From Kitasatospora cheerisanensis KCTC 2395 (lineage in GTDB: Bacteria > Actinomycetota > Actinomycetes > Streptomycetales > Streptomycetaceae), in contig NZ_KK853997.1 in assembly GCF_000696185.1 (NCBI RefSeq), positions 6,385,415 to 6,440,181 of the forward strand: DNA of 54,767 bases, given 5' to 3'. This document shows, in pieces, positions 11,001-20,154 of this stretch; position 1 is the first letter of the stretch, and the number at the start of each line of letters is the position of its first letter. Below the pieces are notes generated by a model, which was given only the letters and a program-made list of their open reading frames with translations, made no database searches and was not told where the DNA came from. The translations under genes were made by a program, and so were the position numbers.

Positions 11001-14000
11001 CCGCGCCTCGGACGACGTGGCCCTGCACGCGGCGCTGGCGATGGCCGGCTTCCGCAGCTACGGGCTGGACGAGCCGCTCGTCGGCGCGCCCGACCGGGTC
11101 GCCCACCCGACGCCGGCGGAGACCGTCCAGGTCCGGCAGGAGATCCCGATGGCGCAGAAGATCGCCGCCGAGGTCACCGCCAAGCTGCACGAGAACGCCG
11201 ATGCCAGGCACCAGGTCGCGGAGCTGACGAACGACCCGGAGCTCAAGGCCAAGCTGCACGAGCTCGCCGACCGCGCGAAGCAGGGTGCGGACACCTTCAA
11301 GTCCGGTGCCGACCAGCTCACTTGGAAGCCCACCAGCACCAACGAGGAGCGCACGGCGCTCGCCGACGCACGGAAGGACTCCGGGGTCACCATGCTCCGG
11401 GGTCGGGACGAATTCCTCAGCGCCGTCCGGGACTTCGACAAGCTGCTCAACGAGCACGGCGTCCCCGCGGCGCACTCGGACTACGTCTCCGACCCCCGCC
11501 CGTCCGAGCACCCGGCCGGCCTGGGCGACAACCCGGTGCACGAGCAGCAGCTGTCGCACGAGAGGGAGTCGGGGCAGCACGAGGACGGCGGTCCGCGTCA
11601 CCCGGCCAGCGAGGGGCGGCCGTTCGACGTCGAGGGCGGGTTGAAGCACCCGTCCGAGCACGAGGTGAAGCAGCTTCAGGACGCGGTGCCGCACAACGCG
11701 GACGGCACCCCGCAGCGGCACCCCGACCCGATGTCGGGCGACTGGCTGAAGAAGCTGAACGGCGACGGCCCGGGCGCGCCCGGGCGGGCCAACAACTGTG
11801 CGGACGCGGCGCTTTCGCTGGTCGACACCTACGACGGGCACCCGACGGTGGCGGCGCCGCGCACCGAGCAGAACAGCCTGGGCGAGAAGGGCGGCCGGGA
11901 CCGGATCGAGCAGGCGCTCGGCGGCAGGTTCGAGCACCTGGGGAAGGGACAGGCCGGGCACGACAAGCTGGCGCAGACCCTGCTCGACAGCGGGCACGGC
12001 TCGCAGGCGGTGATCATCAGCCACGACAGCGAGGGCCGCGCCCACGCCTGGAACGCGATGAACCACAACGGCAGGATCGTGTACGCGGACCCGCAGTTGG
12101 GCCGCACCAGCGAGACGCCGCTGTACCAGGGCGAGGGCGGCCTGTTCGCCGTCCCGCTCACCCCGGACCGCGCCCCCCTGCACCCGACCGTTCACTCCAA
12201 CTCGGGCCCGGACCACGGCCGTTCGGCAGCCGGTCGGCCCGGCACCCTGGACGGGACGGGCGGCTCCGAGGGGAGCGCGTCCGCACCGCCGAAGCCGCCC
12301 AGGCCGAAGCTGCCGCCGGCCGAGACCCGGGTGAAGACGGACGAGCGGATCGCCGCCATGATGGCGAAGGAGTCCACGCCGACCAAGAAGGGTCAGACCC
12401 CGAAGAAGACGGCCGTGGACGCCACCAGGCCGTACTCCGCGAACAACAGCCCCGCGGTGAGCGCGGACACGGAGGCGGTGGTCCCGCACGGTGTGAAGTT
12501 CATCGACATCGAGATCACCACCGGCGACTACACGGTGAACAAGGCGGACACCTCGGGGAGCGCACCGGTGACGGGCGGCAAGTTCGCCACCTCGTTCGGC
12601 CGCAGTGTCGACGGCCGGACCTTCGCCGTCGTGATGGAGACCTACAAGGCCCCGGCCGAGAAGGGCTACTTCGCCAGCGACGGGTTCGCCGCCCAGTGGA
12701 AGGCCTTCCACGAGGGCGGGTTGGACCAGGCGCAGGTCAAGACGGCGCTGAAGAACCCCGGCGCGGCCGAGATGCCGCAGGACGTGCCGGACCACCTGTA
12801 CCACCAGAACGTGTCGGGCGAGGACTCGAAGAAGGCGATGTCCGAGGTGCTCGGCCGGCCGTACCCGCAGGAGGAACGGCAGCCCGGCGACCACAGCGCC
12901 TACCGCAAGGAGTTGGACCCGGCGAACCCGGCCGACCTGGCCGACCTGCGGAAGATCCTCGCCACCGACAACGGCAAGTCGGCCGCGAACCTGATCGACA
13001 ACCTCAGCGACATGAGCGACGGCACCAAGTCCGGCGTCAAGAAGGTCGTGGTGATCGAGGACGGCGAGGGCCACTTCCACCTCCGGTTCGACACCGGCGA
13101 CCGCGCCGACGTCACGACGATCGACGCGAAGGGCGAACTCCGCGCGCCGGCAACGCACTCGGAGCAGCAGGCGCACCCGGAGCCGGGCGCCCTGGTGGAC
13201 GAGCCGACCGGGACGGCCCACACGGCGGACACCACCGAGGCAACCGGCGCGACCCACACGACCGAGACTGCCGAGACTGCCGAGGCGACCGAGACGACCG
13301 AGACGACCGAGACGACCGAGACGACCGAGACGACCGAGGCGACCGAGACGACCGAGGCGACCGAGGCGATCGCGCCTGCTGAGGCGGGCGGTGTCGATCC
13401 GGAGGTGGCAGAGGCGGTCGGCCGCCTCTCGTACCTCGGCACCGACAGCAGCTCCGGGTCGGGCACCTTCGCGAAGTTGAACGACATCCGGGTCGACGAC
13501 CTGACGGAACCGCAGATCCACGAGGTGATGAAGCAGGCGGTCACGAAGCTCTCCGACGGGGTCATGGGCCGGGAGAGCGAGCTGATCACCGAGGCAGAGG
13601 CAAGGCTCAAGGCGACCAAGAAGAACCGTCCCGGTTGCGCCGGTGTGGCGTACATCCGGACCGAGGACGGGCAGGCGGAGGTGGTGGTCGAGACCGAGCC
13701 CGCCCCGGCTGCTGCCCCGCCCCCGCTTCGGCCAACCTCTTCGCCAGCACCAGCGTCAAGGGCACCGGGGCCAACGTCGAGAACCTTGCCGAGGTCACCT
13801 TCGGGTCGTTCGTCCACCCCCTGCTCAAGGACGCCTACCTCAGCCATCCGAACCCGTATCTCAATACGATCGGCAAGTGTGCGGAGACGACCATGCTGAC
13901 CAAGCTGATCAACCAGCACGACCCCACGCTCGCAGCCGACTTCGCGGCGGCCGGAACCGACCCGGAACAGTTGGCGGCACTCCGGGAACGAGGACGTCAA

Positions 14001-14312
14001 CTGCTCTCCCGGGTCGAGGTGTTCACCGTCGAGCCCGGGAAGCCTAACGACCCGCCCGGGACGACCGAGCACCTCGAACCGTGCAGCAACTGCTCGCACG
14101 TCGTCCTCACCTACGGGATCACCGCACTGAGGCCCAATGTCCAGGGCGCTCCGGATCCGCTGATACCGATGACCCGGAGCGAAGTGATCGACAGCATCCG
14201 CAGGCAATCCCAAATGCTGTATCCGGCACAGCAGAACCAGGAACAGTACGCGCAGGCATTCTTCAACGAGTACGGGGAGCACCTGTTTCCGGAGAATGCG
14301 AACACGCAGTGA
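2065..14312 (+). CDS. Giant multi-domain toxin C1: WXG100-like N-terminus, Tiki/ChaN-like, papain-fold deamidase and CNF1-like domains, YwqJ-like deaminase tip
   Basis: ATG 2065 follows the stop of gene B by 3 nt. Restoring four single-base deletions (near 4383, 6851, 8984 and 13724; frames 1-3-2-1-3) gives about 4,083 aa. Residues 1-300 are a helical WXG100/CpnT-like secretion domain (MAVELPEPLQWVLLLLAG) followed by Gly-rich segments. Pro/His/Glu/Gln-rich linkers follow. Then come a Tiki/ChaN-like domain (GEAH ~1112), papain fold 1 (C1456, H1538, D1553), a second Tiki-like domain (GETH ~1836), papain fold 2 (C2182, H2264), a CNF1-like domain (C2531, H2548), a helical region and papain fold 3 (C3246, H3328). 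The C-terminus is a YwqJ-like deaminase (CAE at 3940; PCSNC at 4007-4011). The N-terminus is nearly identical to that of C2. The downstream SUKH and Imm35-like genes fit a polymorphic toxin-immunity operon. Catalysis is inferred from motifs. If the frameshifts were real, the gene would be a pseudogene. Confidence 0.8.
4995..5935 (+). other. TraB/Tiki/ChaN/EreA-like domain, first copy in C1
   Basis: The domain shows the three landmarks of this superfamily in order: GEAH near 5403, IYLEAL near 5485 and SEHAH near 5809. A fold-typical end, ADLLGVPAV, follows. Known members include TraB, Tiki, erythromycin esterases, ChaN (DUF399) and a domain of MARTX-type toxins. Here it directly precedes a papain-fold deamidase, which recalls the C2-C3 order of Pasteurella multocida toxin. 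The substrate is unknown. Confidence 0.6.
6193..6805 (+). other. Papain-fold toxin module 1 (Tox-PL, putative glutamine deamidase)
   Basis: Catalytic Cys lies in NNCADAALS (6429-6431), His in HAWNAMNH (6675-6677) and Asp in IVYVDGQ (6720-6722). This triad fits papain-fold toxin 1/glutamine deamidases. The module starts with a shared PASEGRPFDVEGGLKHPS leader and ends LPLTPDRAP. It recurs at 8398-8986 and 11590-12182. Confidence 0.8.
7160..8110 (+). other. TraB/Tiki/ChaN/EreA-like domain, second copy in C1
   Basis: It is a paralogue of the 4995-5935 domain with the same landmarks: GETH (7568-7579), VYIEALRDES near 7650 and TGASHA near 7977. The last motif has Ser where copy 1 has Glu (SEHAH). 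The final His is kept. It again precedes a papain-fold module. Confidence 0.6.
8398..8986 (+). other. Papain-fold toxin module 2
   Basis: This is a near-duplicate of module 1, with Cys at 8606-8608 (NNCADAALS) and His at 8852-8854 (HAWNAMNH). The final Asp lies in IVYADPQLG. The C run after PDRA has five C where module 3 has six (8982-8986 versus 12173-12178), and the reading frame breaks at that point. Confidence 0.8.
9230..9960 (+). other. CNF1-like Cys/His domain in C1
   Basis: About 240 residues contain MNGCALVATV (Cys 9652-9654) followed 17 residues later by His in VWHYQSYSS (9703-9705). A Gly-Cys strand followed by an aromatic-His strand 12-17 residues on is the pattern of the CNF1/BLF1/CheD deamidase fold. 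The same domain is in C2 at 28330-29030 with Cys and His conserved. The assignment is inference from motif spacing, not a verified match. Confidence 0.4.
11590..12182 (+). other. Papain-fold toxin module 3
   Basis: This is a third near-identical copy, with Cys at 11797-11799 (NNCADAALS) and His at 12043-12045 (HAWNAMNH). It ends PDRAPLHP with an intact six-C run. Together with modules 1 and 2 it forms a dispersed DNA repeat of about 600 bp inside one gene. Confidence 0.8.
13261..13370 (+). repeat. Nine-bp tandem repeat encoding Thr-Glu-Thr linker in C1
   Basis: About eleven copies of GAGACGACC and close variants encode (ET[TA])n. The unit is three codons, so copy-number change keeps the frame. 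It links a region of unknown function to the C-terminal deaminase and is a likely length-variable spacer. Confidence 0.85.
13590..14309 (+). other. C-terminal YwqJ-like deaminase domain of C1
   Basis: The restored sequence has CAGVAYIRTE, KCAETTML (Cys 13878-13880) and LEPCSNCSHV (14082-14093). CAE plus PCxxC is the zinc site of YwqJ-like polymorphic-toxin deaminases. Its position at the extreme C-terminus, directly before SUKH genes, is the usual toxin-tip arrangement. A lost C near 13724 interrupts the frame at the domain start. Confidence 0.7.
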
Positions 14313-14316
14313 CGCG

Positions 14317-14338
14317 CGCCGCCTTCGTCGGGGCGGCG
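14317..14338 (+). terminator. Hairpin after C1
   Basis: CGCCGCC (14317-14323) and GGCGGCG (14332-14338) form a perfect 7-bp stem with an 8-nt loop, starting 5 nt after the C1 stop codon. There is no T-tract, as is common in Streptomyces terminators. Confidence 0.45.
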
Positions 14339-14388
14339 GAATTCGGTAGAACCCATCATGACGGTCCGTTCGGCTTGCGACCGCCAGC

Positions 14389-14394
14389 TACAAT
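14389..14394 (+). promoter_or_regulatory. Possible -10 element of the immunity operon
   Basis: TACAAT lies 54 bp before ATG 14449. It could let the immunity genes be transcribed independently of the toxin. No good -35 hexamer is visible at normal spacing. A GAGGA ribosome site precedes the ATG. Confidence 0.3.
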
Positions 14395-14448
14395 CGAGTG
14401 TCGGGATCGCGGCCGGACGGCCGTCTGAAAAAGAGGACCTGAACATCT

Positions 14449-15372
14449 ATGCCTGGAGCAATCGACCGGGGTGAGGCCGTTGCGTGGCTGGAGGGCCACG
14501 GATGGTCGGCTGCCCGCGATATCGGGGAGCGCGCTCAGGAATTGATTTCCGACCGGATCCGGATTTCCGCCGAAGGCGGTTACCGGCCGGTGGAATTCGA
14601 CGCGGCCCGGTCCTTTCTGGCGTCCTTCGGCGAACTGGTGCTGCCGCTGTCCGGCGGCGGCGGAATCGCACTGGTCCCGAACCCGGCCGGTCCGGGCGAG
14701 GACAATGACGAGGGCGTGCTGGCCGCGGCGGAGGCGGCCTGGGGCCGGCCGGTGTTCCCGGTCGGCGTCCGGACCGACCGGCCGGGGCGGCTGCTGGTCA
14801 CCCCGGAGGGCCGGTTCTGCTACGCGGACGAGACCGGCACCCGCTACCTGGCGGACGAACCGGTCGAGGCCCTGGCCCGCCTCCGCGATGGAGGTGAACT
14901 CCCCACTGTCGGGGAGCACTTGCCGTCCAGCGGCAGCGGCAGCGGCAGCGACGGCGGAACGGGTGGCCGCGGCGCGGAGCCCGTCGCGGAGGAACTGCCG
15001 AGCACGGCCTCCTCGCTGCTGGTCGACAAGACGCTGAAGACCAGGACCAACACGGTCGGCGGTTCCGAGCCCGACCTGCACCCGGCGGTCCGGGCCTTCC
15101 TGGACGCGCTGCCGCCGTACCTGCGGGAGCCGTTCGCCGCCTGGTGCGCCGAGACCTCGCTGATCTCCGAGGAACTGCTGCTGCTGGACGAGCGGCGCGG
15201 CGACGGCGCGGTGACGACGCTGGACGAGGCGCGCCCGCACTTCGCCGGGAGCCAGATCCTCAGCGTGGCGATCCGGGAGGGCAGCGACCCCGAGCACGGC
15301 AAGCCGGTGCAGCCGTGCCGTTCGTGCGCCGCGCTGCTGGCGGAGCTGGGCGTCGAGGTGATCGCCGGATGA
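14449..15372 (+). CDS. SUKH-3-like immunity domain fused to a YwqJ-like deaminase domain
   Basis: The gene encodes 307 aa from ATG 14449 after a GAGGA ribosome site. Residues ~8-150 resemble the SUKH-3 fold: WLEGHGWSAARD, FLASFGELVLPL, RPVFPVGVR, GRFCYADETGTRYL. A Ser/Gly linker follows. Residues ~205-307 carry WCAETSLISEE and VQPCRSCAALL, a CAE plus PCxxC deaminase site like the C1 toxin tip. The gene overlaps the next by 4 nt and follows the toxin directly. SUKH proteins are known immunity factors of polymorphic toxins. A deaminase with an apparently intact zinc site on the immunity side is unusual. It could neutralise the toxin by mimicry, or be a separate effector. Confidence 0.7.
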   Translation: MPGAIDRGEAVAWLEGHGWSAARDIGERAQELISDRIRISAEGGYRPVEFDAARSFLASFGELVLPLSGGGGIALVPNPAGPGEDNDEGVLAAAEAAWGRPVFPVGVRTDRPGRLLVTPEGRFCYADETGTRYLADEPVEALARLRDGGELPTVGEHLPSSGSGSGSDGGTGGRGAEPVAEELPSTASSLLVDKTLKTRTNTVGGSEPDLHPAVRAFLDALPPYLREPFAAWCAETSLISEELLLLDERRGDGAVTTLDEARPHFAGSQILSVAIREGSDPEHGKPVQPCRSCAALLAELGVEVIAG

Positions 15373-16333
15373 GCGCCGCCGTTCTCTCCGCCGGACTGCG
15401 CGAGTCGCTGGCCGCCGCCGGCCGGGAGACCGCCCCGGGGGCGCACCGGCGGCTGATGCTCTCGGTCGCCACCGCGACCACCGGGGACGGCGCGGTCGGC
15501 CTGACGCCCACGGCGCGACGCTTCCTGGACTCGTACTCCGGTCTGAGCATCCCTCAGGCCGGGCCGGGAGTGGAGGTCGCGGCGCACGGCTGCCTGATCG
15601 ACCCGGCGGCCGCCCGGTTCGCGGGGCCGCGGTCGCGGTGCTCGCCGACCGGCTGGGCGTGCCGGTCTTCCCGGTCGGCCGGACCGAGGGGGGCGTGCTC
15701 GCGCTCGACGGGCAGGGGCGGCTGTTCCGTCAGGGCCGCAGCGGCTGGTGGTACCTCGGCGCCACACCGGAGGAGGGCCTGGCCCGGCTGGTCGAGGGGT
15801 ACGCCCCCGCCCTGGTGGACGGCCGCGGGCAGTGGGCCGAGCCGGCTCCGCTGCCGCGGGCGGTGCACGAAGGGGCGTGGACGGACACCGGTCCGGCCAG
15901 TGAACTGCTCGCCGCCGCCCTGGCGCTGGCCGCCTCGGCCACCCGTCCGCTGCGCCGGCACGGGCTGCCGGCGCTCGGCGGGCTGGTCCTCACCGTGGAC
16001 GGGGAGGGTGCCGAATTCCCGCTGCTCCACAAGGAGTTCGATCTCGACGCCGGGGATCCGGAGCGGGCGATCGCCGAGATCGTGGACCGGACCTTCCTGC
16101 GTCCGGGGATGCGCCCGGTCAAGGTCACGGTCCGCCTGACCGATTCGCGCGGCGCGGGGGAGGGCGGCTGGGACGTGCTGGTCGTCGCCCACGCCGACCG
16201 CAGCCGGCAGCTGTCGCTCCGGCACCGCACTCCGGCCGGGGCGCAACTGCCGGACTCGGCCGACGTCACCGCGACCGTCACGGCTCTGGCCGCGCTCGGC
16301 GCAGCACACCGCACTGTAGGAGGAACCGCATGA
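15369..16333 (+). CDS. SUKH-like immunity protein with a C-terminal domain of unknown function (frameshifted)
   Basis: ATG 15369 overlaps the preceding stop (ATGA). A single missing G in the GGGG run near 15622 moves the frame from 3 to 2. Restored, it is about 321 aa. The N-terminal half resembles SUKH-3: FLDSYSGLSIP, LADRLGVPVFPVGR, ALDGQGRLFRQG, YLGATPEEGLARL. The C-terminal half (about 130 aa, LVLTVDGEGAEFPLLHKEFD) is not recognised. Its place between two other immunity-type genes supports protection against C1. Without the repair, translation from 15369 leaves the SUKH-like frame within ~85 codons. Confidence 0.6.
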
Positions 16334-16620
16334 TCACCCAGGACGAGGCCCTCGCGAAGGCGCAGGCATGGCTGAACGAGGGCGCCCCGGCGGGCGCCGA
16401 ACGGGAGGTCAGGTTCCGTGAGTTCGACCTGGGCTGGGTGGTGTGGGCCGCGCCCGCGCCGCTGGAGGCCGACCCGGTGACCGGTGAGCTGCGGCCGCCG
16501 GCCGACCTCGGCGACGCCACGGGCGTGGTGGACCGCGCGACCGGGGAGATCAGCACCTGGCCGTCGATCCCGATCGACGCGGTGATCGCCGTCTACCAGG
16601 AGCGCCGAGCCGGACGGTGA
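16330..16620 (+). CDS. Imm35/YrhB-like small immunity protein
   Basis: The gene encodes 96 aa. ATG 16330 overlaps the preceding stop by 4 nt, and an AGGAGGAAC ribosome site lies just upstream. The layout fits the YrhB/Imm35 family: N-terminal helix ALAKAQAWLNE, a strand with DLGWVVWA, then ATGVVDRATGEISTWPSIP. It is the last gene of the immunity cluster. Family assignment rests on these short motifs, so it is moderate. Confidence 0.55.
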   Translation: MITQDEALAKAQAWLNEGAPAGAEREVRFREFDLGWVVWAAPAPLEADPVTGELRPPADLGDATGVVDRATGEISTWPSIPIDAVIAVYQERRAGR

Positions 16621-16773
16621 CCACCGGTGGGGGTGGATGTCACCGTCCGCGGCCGGGCTCCGGGGCACCCCGGGGTCCGGCCGTTTCCCACTGTTCGTCC
16701 GGCGACGTCAAACCACCGCCGAACTTTCACGATTCCTCCCGGAAGGAGCGCCGCCAGCCCCCAGAGGCCCAGT

Positions 16774-16790
16774 AATTCACGCCGTGAATT
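16774..16790. promoter_or_regulatory. Palindrome AATTCACG-C-CGTGAATT
   Basis: Two perfect 8-bp arms flank one base. The AT-rich ends stand out in the GC-rich context. It resembles the operator of a dimeric regulator. The regulator is unknown. Confidence 0.55.
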
Positions 16791-16848
16791 TACCAACTGC
16801 ATACCTTCGGGGCCCTTCACCCCGCCTGCCGGTCTGCGAAGCTCGTAA

Positions 16849-16873
16849 CCGAGGTGACGTCACGTCACCTCGG
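16849..16873. promoter_or_regulatory. 25-bp perfect palindrome, candidate operator
   Basis: CCGAGGTGACG (16849-16859), TCA, then CGTCACCTCGG (16863-16873) are perfect 11-bp arms round a 3-bp centre. It ends 9 bp before TTGACG, so bound protein could block or recruit polymerase for the WXG100/toxin operon. It could also fold as a hairpin, but no terminator-like tail follows. Confidence 0.6.
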
Positions 16874-16882
16874 CGGACGTGC

Positions 16883-16914
16883 TTGACGGTTCGCCCGTGG
16901 ACAGCAAGTAAAGT
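16883..16914 (+). promoter_or_regulatory. Possible promoter of the second WXG100/toxin operon
   Basis: TTGACG at 16883-16888 is followed by TAAAGT at 16909-16914. The 20-bp spacer is longer than ideal; a 16-17 bp spacing would use the CAAGTA/AAGTAA just upstream. The position next to the large palindrome supports a regulated promoter. Confidence 0.35.
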
Positions 16915-17058
16915 TGCCTGACAATTGAGCGGGTGCGGCAGCCTGGCGGGTGCCTTCGGCCTGCCCTGGATCCGGTGCGGACGCTTCGGTGCACCCGACC
17001 GGCGGGCGGCCTGGCATGAACCTGGCTGCCCGGGGGCGGTGAACCGGGAGGGTACGCG

Positions 17059-17675
17059 GTGGCGGACGAGACGGTGTGGATCGACCTCGACGAGGTCGAG
17101 TCGGCAGCCAAGACGATCATGGGGCTGCTGAAGGAACTCGAGGGCCCGGCCAACCGGCTGGAGGCCAAGGTCAAGCAGGTCGAGGCCTCGGTGTACGGCA
17201 CCGACCTGGTCGGAAAGGCGCTCCAGGGCGCCGGCTCCTCGGTCGGCGGCCTCGGCAAGCACCAGGAGCAAGTCCTCGCGGGCATCCGGACGTTGATGCA
17301 GAACGCCACCGCGATGGGGCAGAACCTGCAGTCCATGGCGGCCCGTCACCGGGCCAACGACGAGCAGCACGGCTCCGAGATCGGCCGGATCGCCGCCGAC
17401 GGCGACATGCCGGCCGACCCGCGGCTGCCCGGCAACCTGTCCGCGCCCGTCGGGACGGTGCCCGCCTCGCTGCCGGACGCACCCCGCGAGCCCCTGCTCG
17501 ACCCCGACCCGACGCCGCCCCGCCGCCGGCCCCCGTCGCGCCGATCGGCGACACCGAGAGCGACGGCGGCTACCACAAGCCCGACGCGCCCACGCTCGAC
17601 TACAACCACCACGACGAGATCGTGGAGGCTCTCCGCGGCGGCGGCGGCGGAGCCGGCTCCCACCAGCTCATCTGA
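17059..17675 (+). CDS. Small WXG100/ESX-like protein (frameshifted)
   Basis: GTG 17059 follows a GGGAGGG ribosome site. Loss of one C in the CCCC run near 17519 shifts frame 1 to frame 3. Restored, it is about 205 aa. Residues 1-105 form two amphipathic helices with a central VYGTDLVGK turn where WXG100 proteins have W-x-G. A Pro-rich linker follows, then a tail ending ALRGGGGGAGSHQLI. It is the first gene of the second locus, so it is probably an ESX-type secreted or chaperone partner of the downstream A-B-C proteins. Confidence 0.65.
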
Positions 17676-17821
17676 CCGGCCCGCCGGGCGAGTCGACGCC
17701 CGGTGCCCCGGAAGCCCGCGAGCCGCGCAGCCCGAACCCGACGCCGCACCGCCGACCGTCACCCGGGGCGCCCACCCGCCCCCGCTCCGACCCCGAACGT
17801 CCTCCCGGAGAGTCTCCCGCC

Positions 17822-20116
17822 ATGATCGAGCTGCCCGCCGACCTCGCCGAAGTACTGAAGACCGTTCAGAAGAACGAGAACGGGAAGGACATCGCCTTCC
17901 CCGACGCCAACGAGGAGTTGCTCGCCGAACTCGCCGCCGCCTGGGACGACTGGAACAAGGTCGCCGAATCCCACGTGCGGGCGATCAGCGAGGCCGCCCA
18001 GCGGGCGATGTCGAGCATGTCCGGGCCGGCCGCCGACAGCTTCCAGCAGTACCTGCAGAAGTTCGCCGGCGGCGAGGAGTCGCACGTCGCCACCACCCTG
18101 CAGTCCGGCAACGCGATCGCCACCTCGCTGCACGGCGCGTCCGGCGCGGTGATCGACACCAAGAACGAGATGGTCCGTGAACTCCAGTACGCCAAGGAGT
18201 ACATGGAGCAGAACCCGGCCGGCAAGCACGACGACATCGCCAACTCCGAGGGCATCAAGCAGGCCGCCGCGGTCTACCACCAGTACGTCGGACAGGTCGG
18301 CAACGACGTCGACGGCATGCTGCGGAAGAGCGCCAACCACATCGCCGACATGACCGGCATGGGCCAGTCCTGCGCCCTCAACGGCGCGGGCGGGGCCGGG
18401 GGTTCGGGCGGAGCCGGCGGGGCGGGCATCGGCACCATGTCCGGCTCGGGCTCCCCGTTCGGGATGCCGGCCGGGCTGCGCGAGCCGGGCGCGGCGGGCG
18501 ACGCCCCGGCGGCGCGCCCGACGGCGTGGGCGGCCCCGGTGCGCCCGGCGCGTTCAGCCTGCCGGACGCCCCCGGCGGCGCGGGCTCGCACCTCGGCGGG
18601 CCGGATCCCCCGGCGGCGGAAGCCAGTTCGGCGGCGTCGGATCCCCGGGCGGCGCGGGCCAGTTCGGCGGGTCGGGCGGCTCCGGCAGCTCGGCTGGCAC
18701 CCCCGCGCTGGCACCCTTCAAGCCGCTCACCCCCAACATGCCGAGCTTCGGCCAGGGCGGATCGGGCAGCGGCGCACCGGTGTTCACGCCGCTCAGCTCC
18801 GGCGCGGCCCCGCTGAACATCGCCGGCCTGGGTGACCTCGGCGGACTCGGCTCCGGCACCGGCGGCTCCTCCGGCAGCTACACGCCCATCGGCGGCAGCT
18901 ACACGCCCAGCTCCGGACTGACCGGCGGGGCCGGCGGCAGCCCGTACAGCCCCCTCGGCGGAATGCCCAACATCGGTGCCTACACCGGTAGTTCGGGGAC
19001 CACCGGGGGCCGCGGCCTGACCCCGTTCAAGGGCACCACCAGCAACCCCTTCGGCGGCGCGGGCGGCTCCACCGCACGCGGCGGCATCGGCGGGGTCGGC
19101 GGCCCCTCGGCACGCGGCGGGTCGGCGGGCTGGGCGGCTCCTCGGCGCGCGGCGGGACCGCCGGCGTGGGCGGCTCGGGACTGCGCGGCGGCCCCGGCGG
19201 CAGCGGCATCGGCGGCAGCTCGCTGGCCTCAAGGTCCGGCAGCGGCGCGGGACTCGGCGCGGCTGGCGCCTCCGGCCGCGGCATGTCCGGCGCGTCCTCC
19301 GCCGCCGGCCGGGCCGGGGCGAGCGGCTTGAGCTCGGGCGGAGCGGCCGGCCGCGGCACGGCTGCGAGCGGCGCCGGCATGGGCGCCGGCCACATGGGCG
19401 GCATGGGCGGCGCGGGCCGCGGCGCGGGCGGCAAGGACGGCAAGCAGGGCAACCGCTTCCTCAGCCCCACCCGCTTCGGCGCCGAGGGCGAGGAGGACGA
19501 GGAGCTGTACGGCGACGCCGGCATCCTCGGCCAGGCCGCCGACATCGACCCCCGCGACCGCAACTGGTCCCGTGCGCGCCGCCGTTGGCTGGACGACGCC
19601 CGTGCCGAGGGCACCTTCAGCCTCCCCGAGCCCGCCGCGGCACCGGTCGCGCCCGCCGGCCCGGCCAGCGAGCAGCAGGTGCTCAGCCAGTTGGCGGGCG
19701 TCCTGCTCGGCACCGGCGCGGGGAGCGGTGACGCCGCGTCGGACGGTGCGGCCGGGACGGACGCGGCCGCCGCCTCGCCGGTGGTGGACCTGACGGCGCG
19801 CCAGGATTCGACGGCCGCCAATGCCGGTGCGGCGGAGGCCGGTTCGGACGACGCGTACCTGGAGCGTTCGCGCAACGCCGCCGCGCGGCGCGGCCACGCG
19901 GAGGTGGCGGAGACGCCCGCGGCCGCCTCCGCCCCTGCGAGCGCGGCTTCGGCCGGCGGTGGCGCGGCCGGTGGCGGCGGTGCGTCCGGTGGCGGTGCGG
20001 GCGAGGGAGCGACGCCGCAGCGCGCCCCGCTGCGCGAGGAGGGTGGCTTCCAAGTGCCCAGCCCGTTCCTGCGTGCGGCCCTCTCCCGGCTGGCCACCGC
20101 ACCCGCCGCGGACTGA
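17822..20116 (+). CDS. WXG100/PPE-like protein with long Gly-rich region (gene A, copy 2; three frameshifts)
   Basis: ATG 17822 lies behind a GGAGAG site. Three -1 deletions (near 18504, 18604 and 19118) move the frame 2-1-3-2, leaving the end in the original frame. Restored length is about 765 aa. Residues ~1-190 are helical with WDDWNKVAESH and MSSMSGPAADSF, like ESX PPE/CpnT N-termini. The middle is Gly/Ser-rich low complexity. The C-terminal part has an acidic EGEEDEELYGD segment, DPRDRNWSRARRRWL and the tail REEGGFQVPSPF shared with the fragment at 1-189. No enzyme motif is seen. It is likely a structural or secreted partner in the toxin locus. Confidence 0.7.
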
Positions 20117-20154
20117 CCGCGCCCGCCGTCGACCCGAACTGACGAAGGAACACC

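Larger units (their letters stand above)
16621..17058. other. Intergenic regulatory region (438 bp) before the second WXG100 operon
   Basis: No credible gene is seen. Short open frames here lack ribosome sites and homologous features. It contains two strong palindromes (16774-16790 and 16849-16873) and a TTGACG-containing promoter-like segment at 16883-16914. A GGGAGGG ribosome site serves GTG 17059. Confidence 0.6.

Noticed and set aside
2065..14312. Programmed ribosomal frameshifting to explain C1
   Set aside because: Four shifts of the same sign at ordinary C/G runs, also present in unrelated genes, fit base-loss errors better than recoding.
16849..16873. The 25-bp palindrome as a terminator of the immunity operon
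   Set aside because: It lies about 230 bp after the last stop, right before a promoter-like TTGACG, and has only a 3-nt loop.
16627..16921. Small plus-strand frames in the 16621-17058 gap
   Set aside because: They overlap each other and the palindromes, and show no ribosome site and no recognisable protein.
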